A stretch of DNA of 25,436 bases from Pseudobdellovibrionaceae bacterium (GCA_016791465.1 JAEUWE010000459.1:1-25436); one strand, 5' to 3'; shown: positions 15,667 through 24,252, counted from the stretch's first letter. Notes: generated by a model not told the origin, from the sequence alone. Numbers and translations: made by a program.

Positions 15667-17819
15667 ATCAGCGAACGGTTGAAATTGATTCAAGAGAAAG
15701 TTGTCGGACATACGGTCGCTCGGTGCGGGCGGTGCTGCAGGACCTACTTGATATCCGAACAGTGGAGAGGCCCGAGGCCGAAACGGCCACCCTCAATTCC
15801 AGTGAAGATCTATTCTTTTCCGTTCTTTTTACGGGACAGATCTATGGCGAATTCCTGATCGGGGTTCGGCGGACCGAGGCACTCAAACTGATGGGGTTTG
15901 AGGTCGACGACATCGATGTGAAGAGTCGTGAAGCGCTTTTCTTGGAGAAACGAACTGAGATCATCGACACGTTCCAGGAAGTGCTCAACATTGCATCGGG
16001 CGTGACGCTGCAAAAACTCCGCTTGGTATTTCCTGAACTTTCATTGACTCCTCCGCGAGCGATCGAAGGAAATCTGTCGATTCCTGTCGGGCAAATTCAG
16101 CAGATGGTGCTCGATGGTCCCAATGGCAGCATGAGCTGTTATTTCTATTTTGATCAGATGAAGCTCAACGTTGCCGATGCGATTGAGAAAAATAAAGTGC
16201 TGCTTGATATGGAGCGCTCAAAGCAAGAGGAACTCCGTCAACTCAGCCGAGCGAAGTCTGAGTTCTTGGCGAACATGAGTCACGAGCTCCGAACGCCACT
16301 CAACGGAATTATCGGAATGATCGATGTGATGCGACATTCTGAGCTTCCTGAGTCACAGCTTCAGCAGCTGGATATTATCCATAAGTCAGGCGGATTTCTG
16401 CTTTCTCTGATCAGCGATATTCTCGAGTTCTCGCGTATCGAGTCCGGTAAACTCGTTCTTGAAAATCGTCCGTTTGATTTGCGGGCTGCCGTTGACGACG
16501 TCGGTCAGGCGCTGGCGCCCGCGATTTTCGCGAAAGGTCTTGAGCTTGATGTGCGCATCGATCCGCGCTTGGGTGGTCGTCATGTGGGCGACGAAACGCG
16601 ACTCCGTCAGATACTCAATAACCTCCTTGGCAATGCGATTAAGTTCACACCGACCGGTCAGATCAAACTTCACCTCTCAAGGAAGAGTCGGGAAGAGAAG
16701 GATGGTGTTCCATTTGATCGGATCATTCTTGAGATCACGGACACGGGTGTTGGAATTCCCGAGGACAAACTTTCGAAGATTTTTGATTCGTTCACCCAAG
16801 TGGATCTTTCGGATCGTCGTCGCTATGGTGGATCAGGACTTGGGCTGAGTATTACAAGCTCGCTTGCGAAAGCGATGGGGGCCACAGTTTCGGTTCGAAG
16901 TGTTGAGGCTCAAGGCTCGACATTTAGTTTAGAGCTTGCGCTCGAGGTCAGTATGGAGCCTGAGAGCCCGCGACCTTCGGGCCCAATTCGAATTTGGGAT
17001 TCGATTCATTCGGTGCTTCCCGAAGGCGATCTTTTGCAGACTCTCGACTATTATTGGAAGTCCATTCGCACCGAGCTGAGAGATATTGTACCGTGGGGTG
17101 ATGACCGAAATCGAAAGCTCACGTCAAAGTCGGTGATCTTCGCCGAGCGCCGTCACTGGCTGCAATTGCCAGAAAGCGAGCGCCAGCTGACGCTTGAGAC
17201 AATTAAAGCAGCCGGTGCGTACTTTGTCTTTATTGTTCGTCCCGATGAGGCGCTCAAGTTCAGTCAACTGACTGAACTTGAGCGCGCCGTGAAGCCGTAC
17301 ATGATGACTCGTCCGATCCAGCTCTCGCAGCTTTCAAAAGTCTTGCGCGAGCGACCCTCTCTTTCTGAAGCGCCGATTGCGGCACGCGTTGTCAGCAAGA
17401 TGGTCAAACGCGCTCTTGTGGTGGAGGACAATCCTGTCAATCAAATCGTGATCAAGGCGATGCTTGCGAAGCTCGGCTACAACGCGGTTTGTGCGGGTGA
17501 TGGTCAGCAGGGAGTTGATATGATGCTTGCGCAGGCGAAAGACGGGGGCTTTGATTTGATTCTCATGGATTGTCAGATGCCGGTGAAGACCGGCTTTGAG
17601 GCGACTCGCGAGATCAGAGAGCTTGAGCAGTCAGGAAGGCTGCGTTCGACGCCGATCATTGCGCTCACGGCCAACGCTCTTCGCGAAACCAAGGAGCAGT
17701 GTTTCGAGGCCGGCATGGATGAGTTTGCCACGAAACCGATCACCATTGATGGGCTTAGTGTTGCGATTTCGCGGGTCAGCCAGCGAAAAGCGAGCGGCGG
17801 CGCAGGGACTGCAAATTAG
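15663..17819 (+). CDS. Hybrid sensor histidine kinase with N-terminal CheX-like domain, 718 aa
   Basis: Cytoplasmic hybrid kinase; no membrane segment is seen. Domains in order: a CheX-like domain (about 1-175) with EVLNIASG, where Glu106 and Asn109 match the ExxN catalytic motif of CheC/CheX phosphatases; a short helical linker; HisKA with phospho-acceptor His207 in SHELRTPLNG; HATPase with NNLLGNAIKF, DTGVGIP and GGSGLGLSI (about 310-425); a degenerate receiver-like stretch (about 435-565) without a phospho-acceptor Asp; and a complete receiver (about 583-705) with VVEDN, Asp636 in LMDCQMP and Lys in ATKPI. It overlaps the response regulator gene by 4 nt. The signal sensed is unknown: the usual sensor position is occupied by the CheX-like domain, which may act as phosphatase or as a docking site. 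Confidence 0.9.
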   Translation: MNQRTVEIDSRESCRTYGRSVRAVLQDLLDIRTVERPEAETATLNSSEDLFFSVLFTGQIYGEFLIGVRRTEALKLMGFEVDDIDVKSREALFLEKRTEIIDTFQEVLNIASGVTLQKLRLVFPELSLTPPRAIEGNLSIPVGQIQQMVLDGPNGSMSCYFYFDQMKLNVADAIEKNKVLLDMERSKQEELRQLSRAKSEFLANMSHELRTPLNGIIGMIDVMRHSELPESQLQQLDIIHKSGGFLLSLISDILEFSRIESGKLVLENRPFDLRAAVDDVGQALAPAIFAKGLELDVRIDPRLGGRHVGDETRLRQILNNLLGNAIKFTPTGQIKLHLSRKSREEKDGVPFDRIILEITDTGVGIPEDKLSKIFDSFTQVDLSDRRRYGGSGLGLSITSSLAKAMGATVSVRSVEAQGSTFSLELALEVSMEPESPRPSGPIRIWDSIHSVLPEGDLLQTLDYYWKSIRTELRDIVPWGDDRNRKLTSKSVIFAERRHWLQLPESERQLTLETIKAAGAYFVFIVRPDEALKFSQLTELERAVKPYMMTRPIQLSQLSKVLRERPSLSEAPIAARVVSKMVKRALVVEDNPVNQIVIKAMLAKLGYNAVCAGDGQQGVDMMLAQAKDGGFDLILMDCQMPVKTGFEATREIRELEQSGRLRSTPIIALTANALRETKEQCFEAGMDEFATKPITIDGLSVAISRVSQRKASGGAGTAN

Positions 17820-17827
17820 CTGTGGAC

Positions 17828-17842
17828 GCCTGTTTTGCAGGC
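17828..17842 (+). other. Small stem-loop after the kinase gene
   Basis: GCCTG and CAGGC pair around TTTTG, 8 nt after the TAG. An overlapping pairing of CGCCTG with CAGGCG (17842-17847) is also possible. No U tract follows, so the role is unclear. Confidence 0.3.
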
Positions 17843-17871
17843 AGGCGCCATGCGTCAGAAGCCAATTCCTT

Positions 17872-17890
17872 AAGCAATCTGTCATTGCTT
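17872..17890 (+). terminator. Stem-loop, possible terminator of the two-component operon
   Basis: AAGCAAT (17872-17878) and ATTGCTT (17884-17890) form a perfect 7-bp stem with a 5-nt loop, extendable by a T-G and a T-A pair. It lies about 50 nt beyond the kinase stop. There is no T run after it, so termination is not certain. Confidence 0.4.
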
Positions 17891-17905
17891 GATTGACGGG
17901 AGCAG

Positions 17906-17945
17906 GGACCTCCACAAGACTTTGGTCCTTGGTAAAGAGTGGACC
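17906..17945 (+). repeat. Alternating GGACC / GGTCC / GGACC elements upstream of smc
   Basis: GGACC (17906-17910), GGTCC (17924-17928) and GGACC (17941-17945) mean the central element can pair with either neighbour but not both. This resembles the mutually exclusive stems of an attenuator. The arms are only 5 bp, so chance is a real alternative. Confidence 0.25.
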
Positions 17946-17979
17946 ACGGACGGCTCACTTTGCACCTTTAATTTGCGCT

Positions 17980-18000
17980 GCTCTCTTTTAAAGAGGGAGC
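17980..18000 (+). repeat. Imperfect palindrome in the smc leader
   Basis: GCTCTCTTT and AAGAGGGAGC face each other around the centre and form a stem of about 9-10 bp including G-U pairs. It ends 27 nt before the smc GTG and just upstream of its GGAGA ribosome-binding site. It could be an operator or a translation-modulating hairpin. Confidence 0.4.
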
Positions 18001-18027
18001 TTGCGTCATTAAAGTGGAGACTCGTCC

Positions 18028-21000
18028 GTGAGAATTAAAAAGCTCGAGATCGTTGGCTTCAAGTCATTCAAAGATCGCACTGTCATTCACTTCGACTCGG
18101 GCATCACCGGGATCGTCGGTCCCAATGGTTGCGGAAAATCGAATATCGTCGATGCGCTGATGTGGTCGATGGGTGAAATGTCAGCAAAGCACCTTCGTGG
18201 ATCGTCGATGGAAGACGTGATCTTTGCTGGTGCTGAAGGCTATGCCCCAATGGGGATGTGCGAAGTCTCGCTGACTCTTGAGAACGACGGCGGACCGTTT
18301 CCTGTTCAATATTTGAAGTTTTCTGAAATCATGGTCACTCGTCGCCTGCACCGCGGTGGCGAGTCTGAGTATTTCATCAATAAAGAGCCCGCTCGTCTGC
18401 GCGATATCCAAGAGATCTTCATGGATACCGGTGCGGGTGCCAAAGGTTTCTCGATCATTCAGCAGAACGCGATTGGTCAGTTGGTCACATCGAAACCTGA
18501 AGACCGTCGTCACCTCATCGAGGAAGCGGCTGGAATCACCAAGTTCAAAGCACGTAAGCGCGAATCGCAGAGAAAACTTTTGTCGACTGAGCAGAACTTG
18601 ATTCGTCTTCACGACATCGTGAACGAGTTGAAGCGCCAGATCGATTCGCTTGAGCGCCAAGCACAGCGCGCGGAGCGCTACCGCGGTCTTAAACGCGAAG
18701 CCGAAGATCTCGATCTCTGGCTCTCATCAAAGCAGTACCTGGCTCTGCGCGAGCAGTCCGAGACAGCGCAGCGAGAACTCGCCGAAGCGGAAACGCTTGA
18801 GGCCGCGGCTCAAGCCGAAGCCGGCTCACAGGAACTTGAAGTTGAAACGCTGAAGGTTCAGGTTACCGAAAAACAAATGCAGGTCGAAGATCTCACGCGC
18901 GAAGCGCAGGAGCTGCAACTGCAAGTTCAGCGCGCCGAGAGCGAGATTCAAGAGCTTCGTTTTGAAATCGAAGCTGCTCGTCGCAACAAAGAGATGACCG
19001 GCGGTTTATTAGAGGAGCATCGCGCTCGCCAAGTGGCGCTGTCGGCTGAGGTTGAAAAACTTCAGGCTCAGCTCACCGTGGTTGCTGAAGAAGCGACACG
19101 TTTGACCGCTGAGTACACCGAGAAGAAAGAGCGTTGGGAAACAGCTGCGGGTCGTATCGAAGAAGTCGATCGCGAACTGACGGACTCACGTCGCGAATTT
19201 ATCACAGTTTCTCAGGGCGAAGCCTCGATTCAGGCCCGGGTTACGGGTCTTCAAGACTCGATTCGCGGCATTGAAGAGCGCGAAGCCGATTCGCGTGCGA
19301 TCCTCGAAGAGCTTCTTGTAAAGAAAGTCGACTTTGAATCGCGCCGTAAGAAAGTTTGGAACGAGCTTGAGAAAAACCGTCAGGAACAGCTCGATCTTGC
19401 TCGCGATGTCGATACCTTCGTTGCCAATAAACAGACGCTTCAGGGGCAAATCGCTGAACGTCGCGACGAAGTCGAGATGTTTAAAGAGAATCTCGCCGAG
19501 GTGACCGGTAAGCTCTATGGTCTTGAGAACCTCGCTTCGAACTTTGAAGGTTTTGAAGCGGGCGTAAAATCGGTGATGTTCTGGCAGCGTCAAAAGCTTG
19601 AATCGCTGCCTGAGGCCGATCGCGATGCGGCAGCTGAGTTTCATCCCATCGCCGAAGTTGTTGAAGTGCCAAGCGAGTACGAGCTCGCCATGGAAGCGGC
19701 TCTTGGCCCGCGTCTACAGATGCTGCTTTCGCCAACTCCCGACTCGGCTGTTGGCGCGGTCAATTTCTTAAAAGAACAAAAATCAGGCCGCTCAAGCTTC
19801 GTCGCCGGTGGCCTGCAAGTGGTTGAGACCTCGGTGTCGCAGCCAGCGGCGAGCCGCGTGCGGGCGATCCTTTCGGATATCATTCGCGCACCAGAAAAGT
19901 TCAAACCCACCATCCAGCGCCTTCTTAAAAACGTTGCAGTTGTCGATTCGATCGGTTCGGCGATTGAGCTTCGCCAGCTTCACCCCGAGTGGACATTCGT
20001 TACAGTTGATGGCGACACCGTTACAAGTGACGGCGTGATCACAGGTGGAACAGCGGAGAGCGCCGATTCGGGCCTTCTCCAGCGCCGCCGGGAAATCAAA
20101 GAGCTTTCGGTTAAACGCGAAGAGTGGAGCGGCAAGCTTGCGCTCGCGCAAGCGACACTCAAGAAGATGGAAGAGAATCTTCGCAACATCGAGACCGAGC
20201 TTGAACAGGTCGAAAAGCGCAACACGGAAAAAGAGATCCTTCTCGCATCGCTTAAAAAAGATCTCGAACGTGCGGAGCAGGAACTCTCGAATTGCGATCA
20301 GGCCATTTCTCGCCAAGAGCGCGATGTTCACTCGCTGACTTCGCAGATCGACTCTCGTCGCGGTGAGCTGGAAGAACTTGAAATGCGTTTTACGGACCTT
20401 CTTTCGCGCAAGGTTGAACTTGAATCGCGAATTGAAGTTCTGACGCAAGATCTTGAAGTGGCTCGCGGTGGCGTGGGTTCGCTCCAAGATGAAGTTGGCA
20501 AGCTTCAAACATCGTCGGCAACTCGAACGATGGAGCGCGATGGTCTTGAGCGTCAGGTTGAAATGCTTTCGCGAAATCTCGCGGAGACCGAAGCGCAGCT
20601 CGGTCGCATGTCGGCTGAGAGCGAGAAGTCGAATGAATCGATTTCGCTCAACTCCGTCGTTCTTGAAGAAAAGAAAATCCAGATCGACGAGCTCATTCGC
20701 CGCAGCGAAGAGGCGCGCGCTGAAGTTTCACGCGGTCGCGACGAGTTTGAAACGCTCAACACCCGTTATCTCGATATTCAACGTGGACTTGCGAGCTATC
20801 TCTCGAATCGAAACCAACTGCAGTCGAAAATGAACGACGCGCGCTTGGTTTCAGAGCAATGCCGTTTGAAAGAGTCCTACTTGATCGAACAGATTCGCGA
20901 ACGCTACATGCTCGAGCTTGTCGACGTTGCCGAGCGCTACCGCGGTCGCGATGGCGATCAGCACGAGGCTGAAGCAAAATTAAAAGATCTTCGCGAAAAG

Positions 21001-21606
21001 CTTGGAAAGATTGGCGACGTCAATCTTTCGGCCATCGAAGAGTACGACAAAGTGAAAGAGCGCTACGAGTTTCTCTCAAAACAACAAGAGGATCTTGTTG
21101 AGGCGAAAGAACAGCTCAAAAAAGTTATCGACCGCATCAACCGTGTCTGCGCGAAGCGCTTTAAAGAGACCTTTGATCAGGTCAACGAGCGCTTTACAAA
21201 GGTCTTCCCGGTTCTCTTTGGCGGCGGCGAAGCTCAGCTTCTTCTCGTCGAAGATCCCGAGAAGGGCGAAATGGGCATCGATATTATCGCCAAGCCTCCA
21301 GGAAAGAAGCTGCAAAACATGACGCTTCTCTCGGGTGGCGAGAAGGCGCTGACAGCGGTGTCGTTGATCTTCTCGATCTTCCTTGTTCGTCCATCTCCAT
21401 ATTGTTTGCTGGATGAGGTCGACGCTCCTCTTGATGATGCCAACGTCTATCGCTTTAACGATCTTGTTAAAGAGATGTCGAAGCGCTCGCAGATCATCGT
21501 CGTCACTCACAACAAGTTCACGATGGAAGTCGCGAGCCGTCTTTACGGCGTCACGATGGAAGAGCGCGGCGTCTCGAAGATGGTCTCGGTCAACCTCAAC
21601 CAGTAG
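18028..21606 (+). CDS. smc: Chromosome partition / condensin ATPase SMC, 1192 aa
   Basis: SMC dimerises through its hinge and, with ScpA/ScpB, organises and segregates the chromosome in the cytoplasm. All family hallmarks are present. Walker A GPNGCGKS is at 31-38. Two long Glu/Arg/Gln-rich coiled coils (about 170-520 and 680-1030) flank a hinge at about 536-676 that ends in VTSDGVITGG. The ABC signature LSGGEKA is at about 1101-1107, and Walker B ends in LLDEVDAPLDD with Asp1129 and Glu1130. The length is typical. The start is GTG with GGAGA 8 nt upstream; the N-terminus begins directly with the conserved KLEIVGFKSF strand. ftsY follows after 33 nt, the same smc-ftsY pairing known from other bacteria. 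No scpA or scpB is in the window. Confidence 0.98.
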   Translation: MRIKKLEIVGFKSFKDRTVIHFDSGITGIVGPNGCGKSNIVDALMWSMGEMSAKHLRGSSMEDVIFAGAEGYAPMGMCEVSLTLENDGGPFPVQYLKFSEIMVTRRLHRGGESEYFINKEPARLRDIQEIFMDTGAGAKGFSIIQQNAIGQLVTSKPEDRRHLIEEAAGITKFKARKRESQRKLLSTEQNLIRLHDIVNELKRQIDSLERQAQRAERYRGLKREAEDLDLWLSSKQYLALREQSETAQRELAEAETLEAAAQAEAGSQELEVETLKVQVTEKQMQVEDLTREAQELQLQVQRAESEIQELRFEIEAARRNKEMTGGLLEEHRARQVALSAEVEKLQAQLTVVAEEATRLTAEYTEKKERWETAAGRIEEVDRELTDSRREFITVSQGEASIQARVTGLQDSIRGIEEREADSRAILEELLVKKVDFESRRKKVWNELEKNRQEQLDLARDVDTFVANKQTLQGQIAERRDEVEMFKENLAEVTGKLYGLENLASNFEGFEAGVKSVMFWQRQKLESLPEADRDAAAEFHPIAEVVEVPSEYELAMEAALGPRLQMLLSPTPDSAVGAVNFLKEQKSGRSSFVAGGLQVVETSVSQPAASRVRAILSDIIRAPEKFKPTIQRLLKNVAVVDSIGSAIELRQLHPEWTFVTVDGDTVTSDGVITGGTAESADSGLLQRRREIKELSVKREEWSGKLALAQATLKKMEENLRNIETELEQVEKRNTEKEILLASLKKDLERAEQELSNCDQAISRQERDVHSLTSQIDSRRGELEELEMRFTDLLSRKVELESRIEVLTQDLEVARGGVGSLQDEVGKLQTSSATRTMERDGLERQVEMLSRNLAETEAQLGRMSAESEKSNESISLNSVVLEEKKIQIDELIRRSEEARAEVSRGRDEFETLNTRYLDIQRGLASYLSNRNQLQSKMNDARLVSEQCRLKESYLIEQIRERYMLELVDVAERYRGRDGDQHEAEAKLKDLREKLGKIGDVNLSAIEEYDKVKERYEFLSKQQEDLVEAKEQLKKVIDRINRVCAKRFKETFDQVNERFTKVFPVLFGGGEAQLLLVEDPEKGEMGIDIIAKPPGKKLQNMTLLSGGEKALTAVSLIFSIFLVRPSPYCLLDEVDAPLDDANVYRFNDLVKEMSKRSQIIVVTHNKFTMEVASRLYGVTMEERGVSKMVSVNLNQ

Positions 21607-21639
21607 TCAGGCCATTGAGGCCAGTCGGGGGTTGTCGCC

Positions 21640-22800
21640 ATGTACGCAGAAGAGCCATTCTTGGGATTAGGCGTTGTCGTCGCGGGTGGGATGTTTCTCA
21701 TCACACTCGTGATTGCAGTTTTCATCGGCTATTCGATTTTTAAGAAAAAACCGGGGGCTTTGCCGGCCAGCGAGGGCGCTGAAGAGGCACCTTGGACGTC
21801 CAGAAAGCATCGCGTCATAGCGGAGGCAGCCGGGCCGGACGCGGGGCCGTCGACTGAAGAACGCAAGCTTTCCGATGCCTTAGAGAAAACGAGATCCTCT
21901 CTGTTCGGACGGATCAAGTCAGTTTTTACTGGCAAGAACACGTTGAGCGAGAGTGAGCGCGAAGAGCTTGAAGAGATTCTCTACACCGCCGATCTTGGCC
22001 CGAAAACCGTACAACAGCTTCTCGACACGGTTTTTGCGAAGCTGAAGGCATCGGGTGAGACCGGGTTTGAGGCCGTTCGCCGGGAACTTCAGGCCGAGAT
22101 CGAGCGTATTTTTCTTCCGTTTAAAATCGATTCCGGAGCGCCGGATGGTTTGGATTCACTGAATCTTTGGAACGCGAAGCCTGCGGTCTTGATGGTGGTT
22201 GGAGTGAACGGCGCCGGAAAAACCACAACCATTGGCAAACTTGCGGCGCGAATGGCGGCACGTGGAAAGCGCGTCCTCGTTGCGGCTGGCGATACGTTTC
22301 GTGCGGCGGCGGGTGAGCAGCTCAAGGTTTGGACCGATCGCGCTGCGGGCGATGCTGGCCACGTTGAAATCTTTGATCCGACTGGCGTCACCGAACCGAG
22401 TGCGGTCGCTTACCAAGCGCTTGAGATGGCGCGCTCGCAAAACTATGACATCGTCATTGTCGACACCGCCGGCCGTCTGCACACGCAGAAGAATCTGATG
22501 GAAGAGCTGAAGAAGATGAAGCGTGTGCTTTTGAAACTCGATCCTTCGGCGCCGCACGAGACGCTTCTTGTGCTCGATGCCAACAGCGGACAGAACGCGT
22601 TGATTCAGGCGCGCGAGTTTCATGCGGCCCTTTCGGTGACGGGTGTCGTGCTGACGAAGCTTGATGGTTCGGCCAAGGGTGGCGTGGCTGTGGGGCTTGT
22701 GAACGAGATCGCGGTGCCGATTAAGCTCATTGGTGTAGGCGAGAAAATCGGCGATCTTCGCAGTTTTGATTCCAAAGCATTTGTTGAGTCGATTATTTGA
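21640..22800 (+). CDS. ftsY: Signal recognition particle receptor FtsY, with N-terminal membrane segment, 386 aa
   Basis: SRP-receptor GTPase that docks Ffh-ribosome complexes at the inner membrane. The NG domain is complete: G1 GVNGAGKTTT (Lys194), DTFRAAA, DTAGR (Asp275), TKLDG (339-343), and the FtsY-type ending GVGEKIGDLRSF through FVESII. The N-terminus is unlike the acidic A domain of E. coli FtsY: residues about 8-32 form a hydrophobic segment followed by FKKKPG, predicting a true transmembrane anchor and a linker of about 55 residues. The ATG at 21640 is 33 nt after smc, with GGGGG about 8 nt upstream, so the two genes are probably co-transcribed. A large stem-loop follows the stop. 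Confidence 0.97.
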   Translation: MYAEEPFLGLGVVVAGGMFLITLVIAVFIGYSIFKKKPGALPASEGAEEAPWTSRKHRVIAEAAGPDAGPSTEERKLSDALEKTRSSLFGRIKSVFTGKNTLSESEREELEEILYTADLGPKTVQQLLDTVFAKLKASGETGFEAVRRELQAEIERIFLPFKIDSGAPDGLDSLNLWNAKPAVLMVVGVNGAGKTTTIGKLAARMAARGKRVLVAAGDTFRAAAGEQLKVWTDRAAGDAGHVEIFDPTGVTEPSAVAYQALEMARSQNYDIVIVDTAGRLHTQKNLMEELKKMKRVLLKLDPSAPHETLLVLDANSGQNALIQAREFHAALSVTGVVLTKLDGSAKGGVAVGLVNEIAVPIKLIGVGEKIGDLRSFDSKAFVESII

Positions 22801-22802
22801 CG

Positions 22803-22842
22803 GAAAACCAGCAGGTCAGTTTTGACTCATTTACTGGTTTTC
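22803..22842 (+). terminator. Stem-loop after ftsY, probable transcription terminator
   Basis: GAAAACCAG (22803-22811) and CTGGTTTTC (22834-22842) form a perfect 9-bp stem. An inner hairpin GTCA/TGAC sits within the loop. The stem starts 2 nt after the ftsY stop; the U-rich part is inside the 3' arm. A weak promoter-like pair for the next gene, TTGACT (22822-22827) and CAGATT (22845-22850) with 17-bp spacing, overlaps it. Confidence 0.55.
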
Positions 22843-22900
22843 TGCAGATTGGCCGCGGTTCGCGTTCGAATTTCAAATTTCAATAAGAGGAGAGCTCTGA

Positions 22901-23239
22901 ATGAACTTCTTAAAACTGATCGTGATGGTTTCGGTGGCTGCCGCAGTACTGGTTTCGTTTGATGCGAGTGCGTCTTGTACGGCGACTGTGATCTGCAAGA
23001 ATGAGGACACCGCGGCGTGCACGGCCGGTGGCGGAGCGGGTTCTGGTTACGAGGTTTCCGTTTGTGGCATCACGAAGACGAACAAGAGTCGGTTCTGTCA
23101 GACGTCGAGTGTGAATGAGCGAGGCGAGCTCTATTCAGAGCGTGCTGAGCTTATTTGTTGCGACAAAGATGGTCATGCGGTTTCGATTTCGGGCGAGCGG
23201 GCCGAGGCGGTTTCGGCTCAGGTTTGCGCTTCGATCTAA
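22901..23239 (+). CDS. Small Cys-rich secreted protein of unknown function, 112 aa
   Basis: Not recognised. The ATG has GAGGAG 8 nt upstream. A signal peptide (MNFLKLIVMVSVAAAVLVSF) ends at about ASA/SC, giving a mature protein of about 87 residues with eight Cys, including a CC pair in LICCDKD. An even number of Cys in an exported protein suggests four disulfides. No catalytic motif is seen. It is followed on the same strand by a lipoprotein gene after a hairpin; a functional link between them is not shown. Confidence 0.75.
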   Translation: MNFLKLIVMVSVAAAVLVSFDASASCTATVICKNEDTAACTAGGGAGSGYEVSVCGITKTNKSRFCQTSSVNERGELYSERAELICCDKDGHAVSISGERAEAVSAQVCASI

Positions 23240-23261
23240 AGGACCGGTTTGGCCTGGTCCT
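23240..23261 (+). terminator. Hairpin between the Cys-rich gene and the lipoprotein gene
   Basis: AGGACC and GGTCCT form a perfect 6-bp stem, with further GG/CC pairing possible inside the loop. It begins at the first base after the stop codon. There is no U tract, so it may be a partial terminator or an mRNA 3'-end stem. Confidence 0.35.
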
Positions 23262-23334
23262 GCTTGACGAAATTTGCGCTGACCTCTGGAATGGAGCCTT
23301 CCCCTCATCAAGGATGTTTGAAGGCGAGGTTTCG

Positions 23335-24186
23335 ATGTCAGACTTTTCGAAGACGCTCATTTTGGCCCTTGTTGCTGCAAACGTGCTTTCCTGCGGTAAA
23401 AAAGCGGAAGATGCGAGTTCTGTTGGGCGCACGGGGACGATCACTGTTGATGTGAATGACGAAAATGCGCAACAGATTGGCGACGTGATGGCGTCTATTG
23501 ACGAGGCCGGTGGAGCGACTGGCTCACTCTCGATTGCGTCAGTCGGAAGTCGCGCGAGTTGTGCAGGCTACGGTTTTGGCTCGTGCACCGCGAACACGGT
23601 GACTCGAGTTTTCAATGGCTGTTCGGTCGGCCTTTCGACTTTGAGTGGCACGGTTGGACTGATGTGGACAGGGAGTTCAGTGAATTGCATGCTCGGCGCG
23701 GCTGGTGATTCGATCCAGCGCGCTCCCAACTTTACCATCACCGGCCCTCGTGGCGGCACACTTGCGGTGACCAAAACAGGTGCGCTTGGACAGGTGCTGA
23801 CCTGGACGGGGGGATCGGGTACCGGCAAGACATTCGACTTCACCAGCGACGGCATCAATCGTCGGATCACACATGGTGGAACGACATTTTATGACGTCAC
23901 GACACGAACGAGCTCAGCAATTTCGGTTTCGGGCACAAGCCGGAGCAGTCGCGTCATGAGTGGAGGTACGCTGCGTCTGACGAATAACGTGACCGCTGCC
24001 ACTTGCGACATTTCTCCGTCCAATGTGACGTGGGAGATGGGGTGCAATTGTGCGACGAGCGGTACCTGGAGCGGCAACTGTGGTGGGCAGACCTTTGCGG
24101 TTGAGATCACAGGCTGTGGTACGGCGACCTTGACCGTCGGCACATCGAGCCAATCGGTTGCATTTGATCGGTGTCTAGTAAACTGA
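23335..24186 (+). CDS. Predicted lipoprotein of unknown function, 283 aa
   Basis: Not recognised. The ATG at 23335 has GAGG 5 nt upstream and opens a lipoprotein signal (MSDFSKTLILALVAANVLSC), with predicted lipid Cys20 followed by Gly and KKAED. The longer frame beginning at 23155 overlaps the previous gene and lacks a signal peptide there, so it is rejected. The mature part is rich in Gly, Ser, Thr and alternating beta-type sequence, with several Cys, including a CNCATSG cluster near the C-terminus. That suggests an all-beta, disulfide-bonded envelope protein. Gly at +2 is compatible with outer-membrane sorting by the enterobacterial rule. Confidence 0.75.
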   Translation: MSDFSKTLILALVAANVLSCGKKAEDASSVGRTGTITVDVNDENAQQIGDVMASIDEAGGATGSLSIASVGSRASCAGYGFGSCTANTVTRVFNGCSVGLSTLSGTVGLMWTGSSVNCMLGAAGDSIQRAPNFTITGPRGGTLAVTKTGALGQVLTWTGGSGTGKTFDFTSDGINRRITHGGTTFYDVTTRTSSAISVSGTSRSSRVMSGGTLRLTNNVTAATCDISPSNVTWEMGCNCATSGTWSGNCGGQTFAVEITGCGTATLTVGTSSQSVAFDRCLVN

Positions 24187-24252
24187 TTTTCGCACGGCGC
24201 CATCTCGGCTTTTCCTCGTCTTATCCAGTATTTCCACTTAAACTGCTTTGCG

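Noticed and set aside
19792..20508. A 238-codon open frame antisense to smc
   Set aside because: It lies wholly inside the unmistakable smc coiled-coil region, has no domain features, and has the composition expected from antisense of a Glu/Arg-rich repeat.
23155..23334. Earlier start for the lipoprotein gene, overlapping the Cys-rich gene
   Set aside because: It would bury the lipoprotein signal peptide 60 residues inside the protein; the ATG at 23335 has a good ribosome-binding site.
24196..24220. Possible small terminator after the lipoprotein gene (GCC/GGC stem followed by TTTT)
   Set aside because: The stem is only three base pairs, too weak to annotate.
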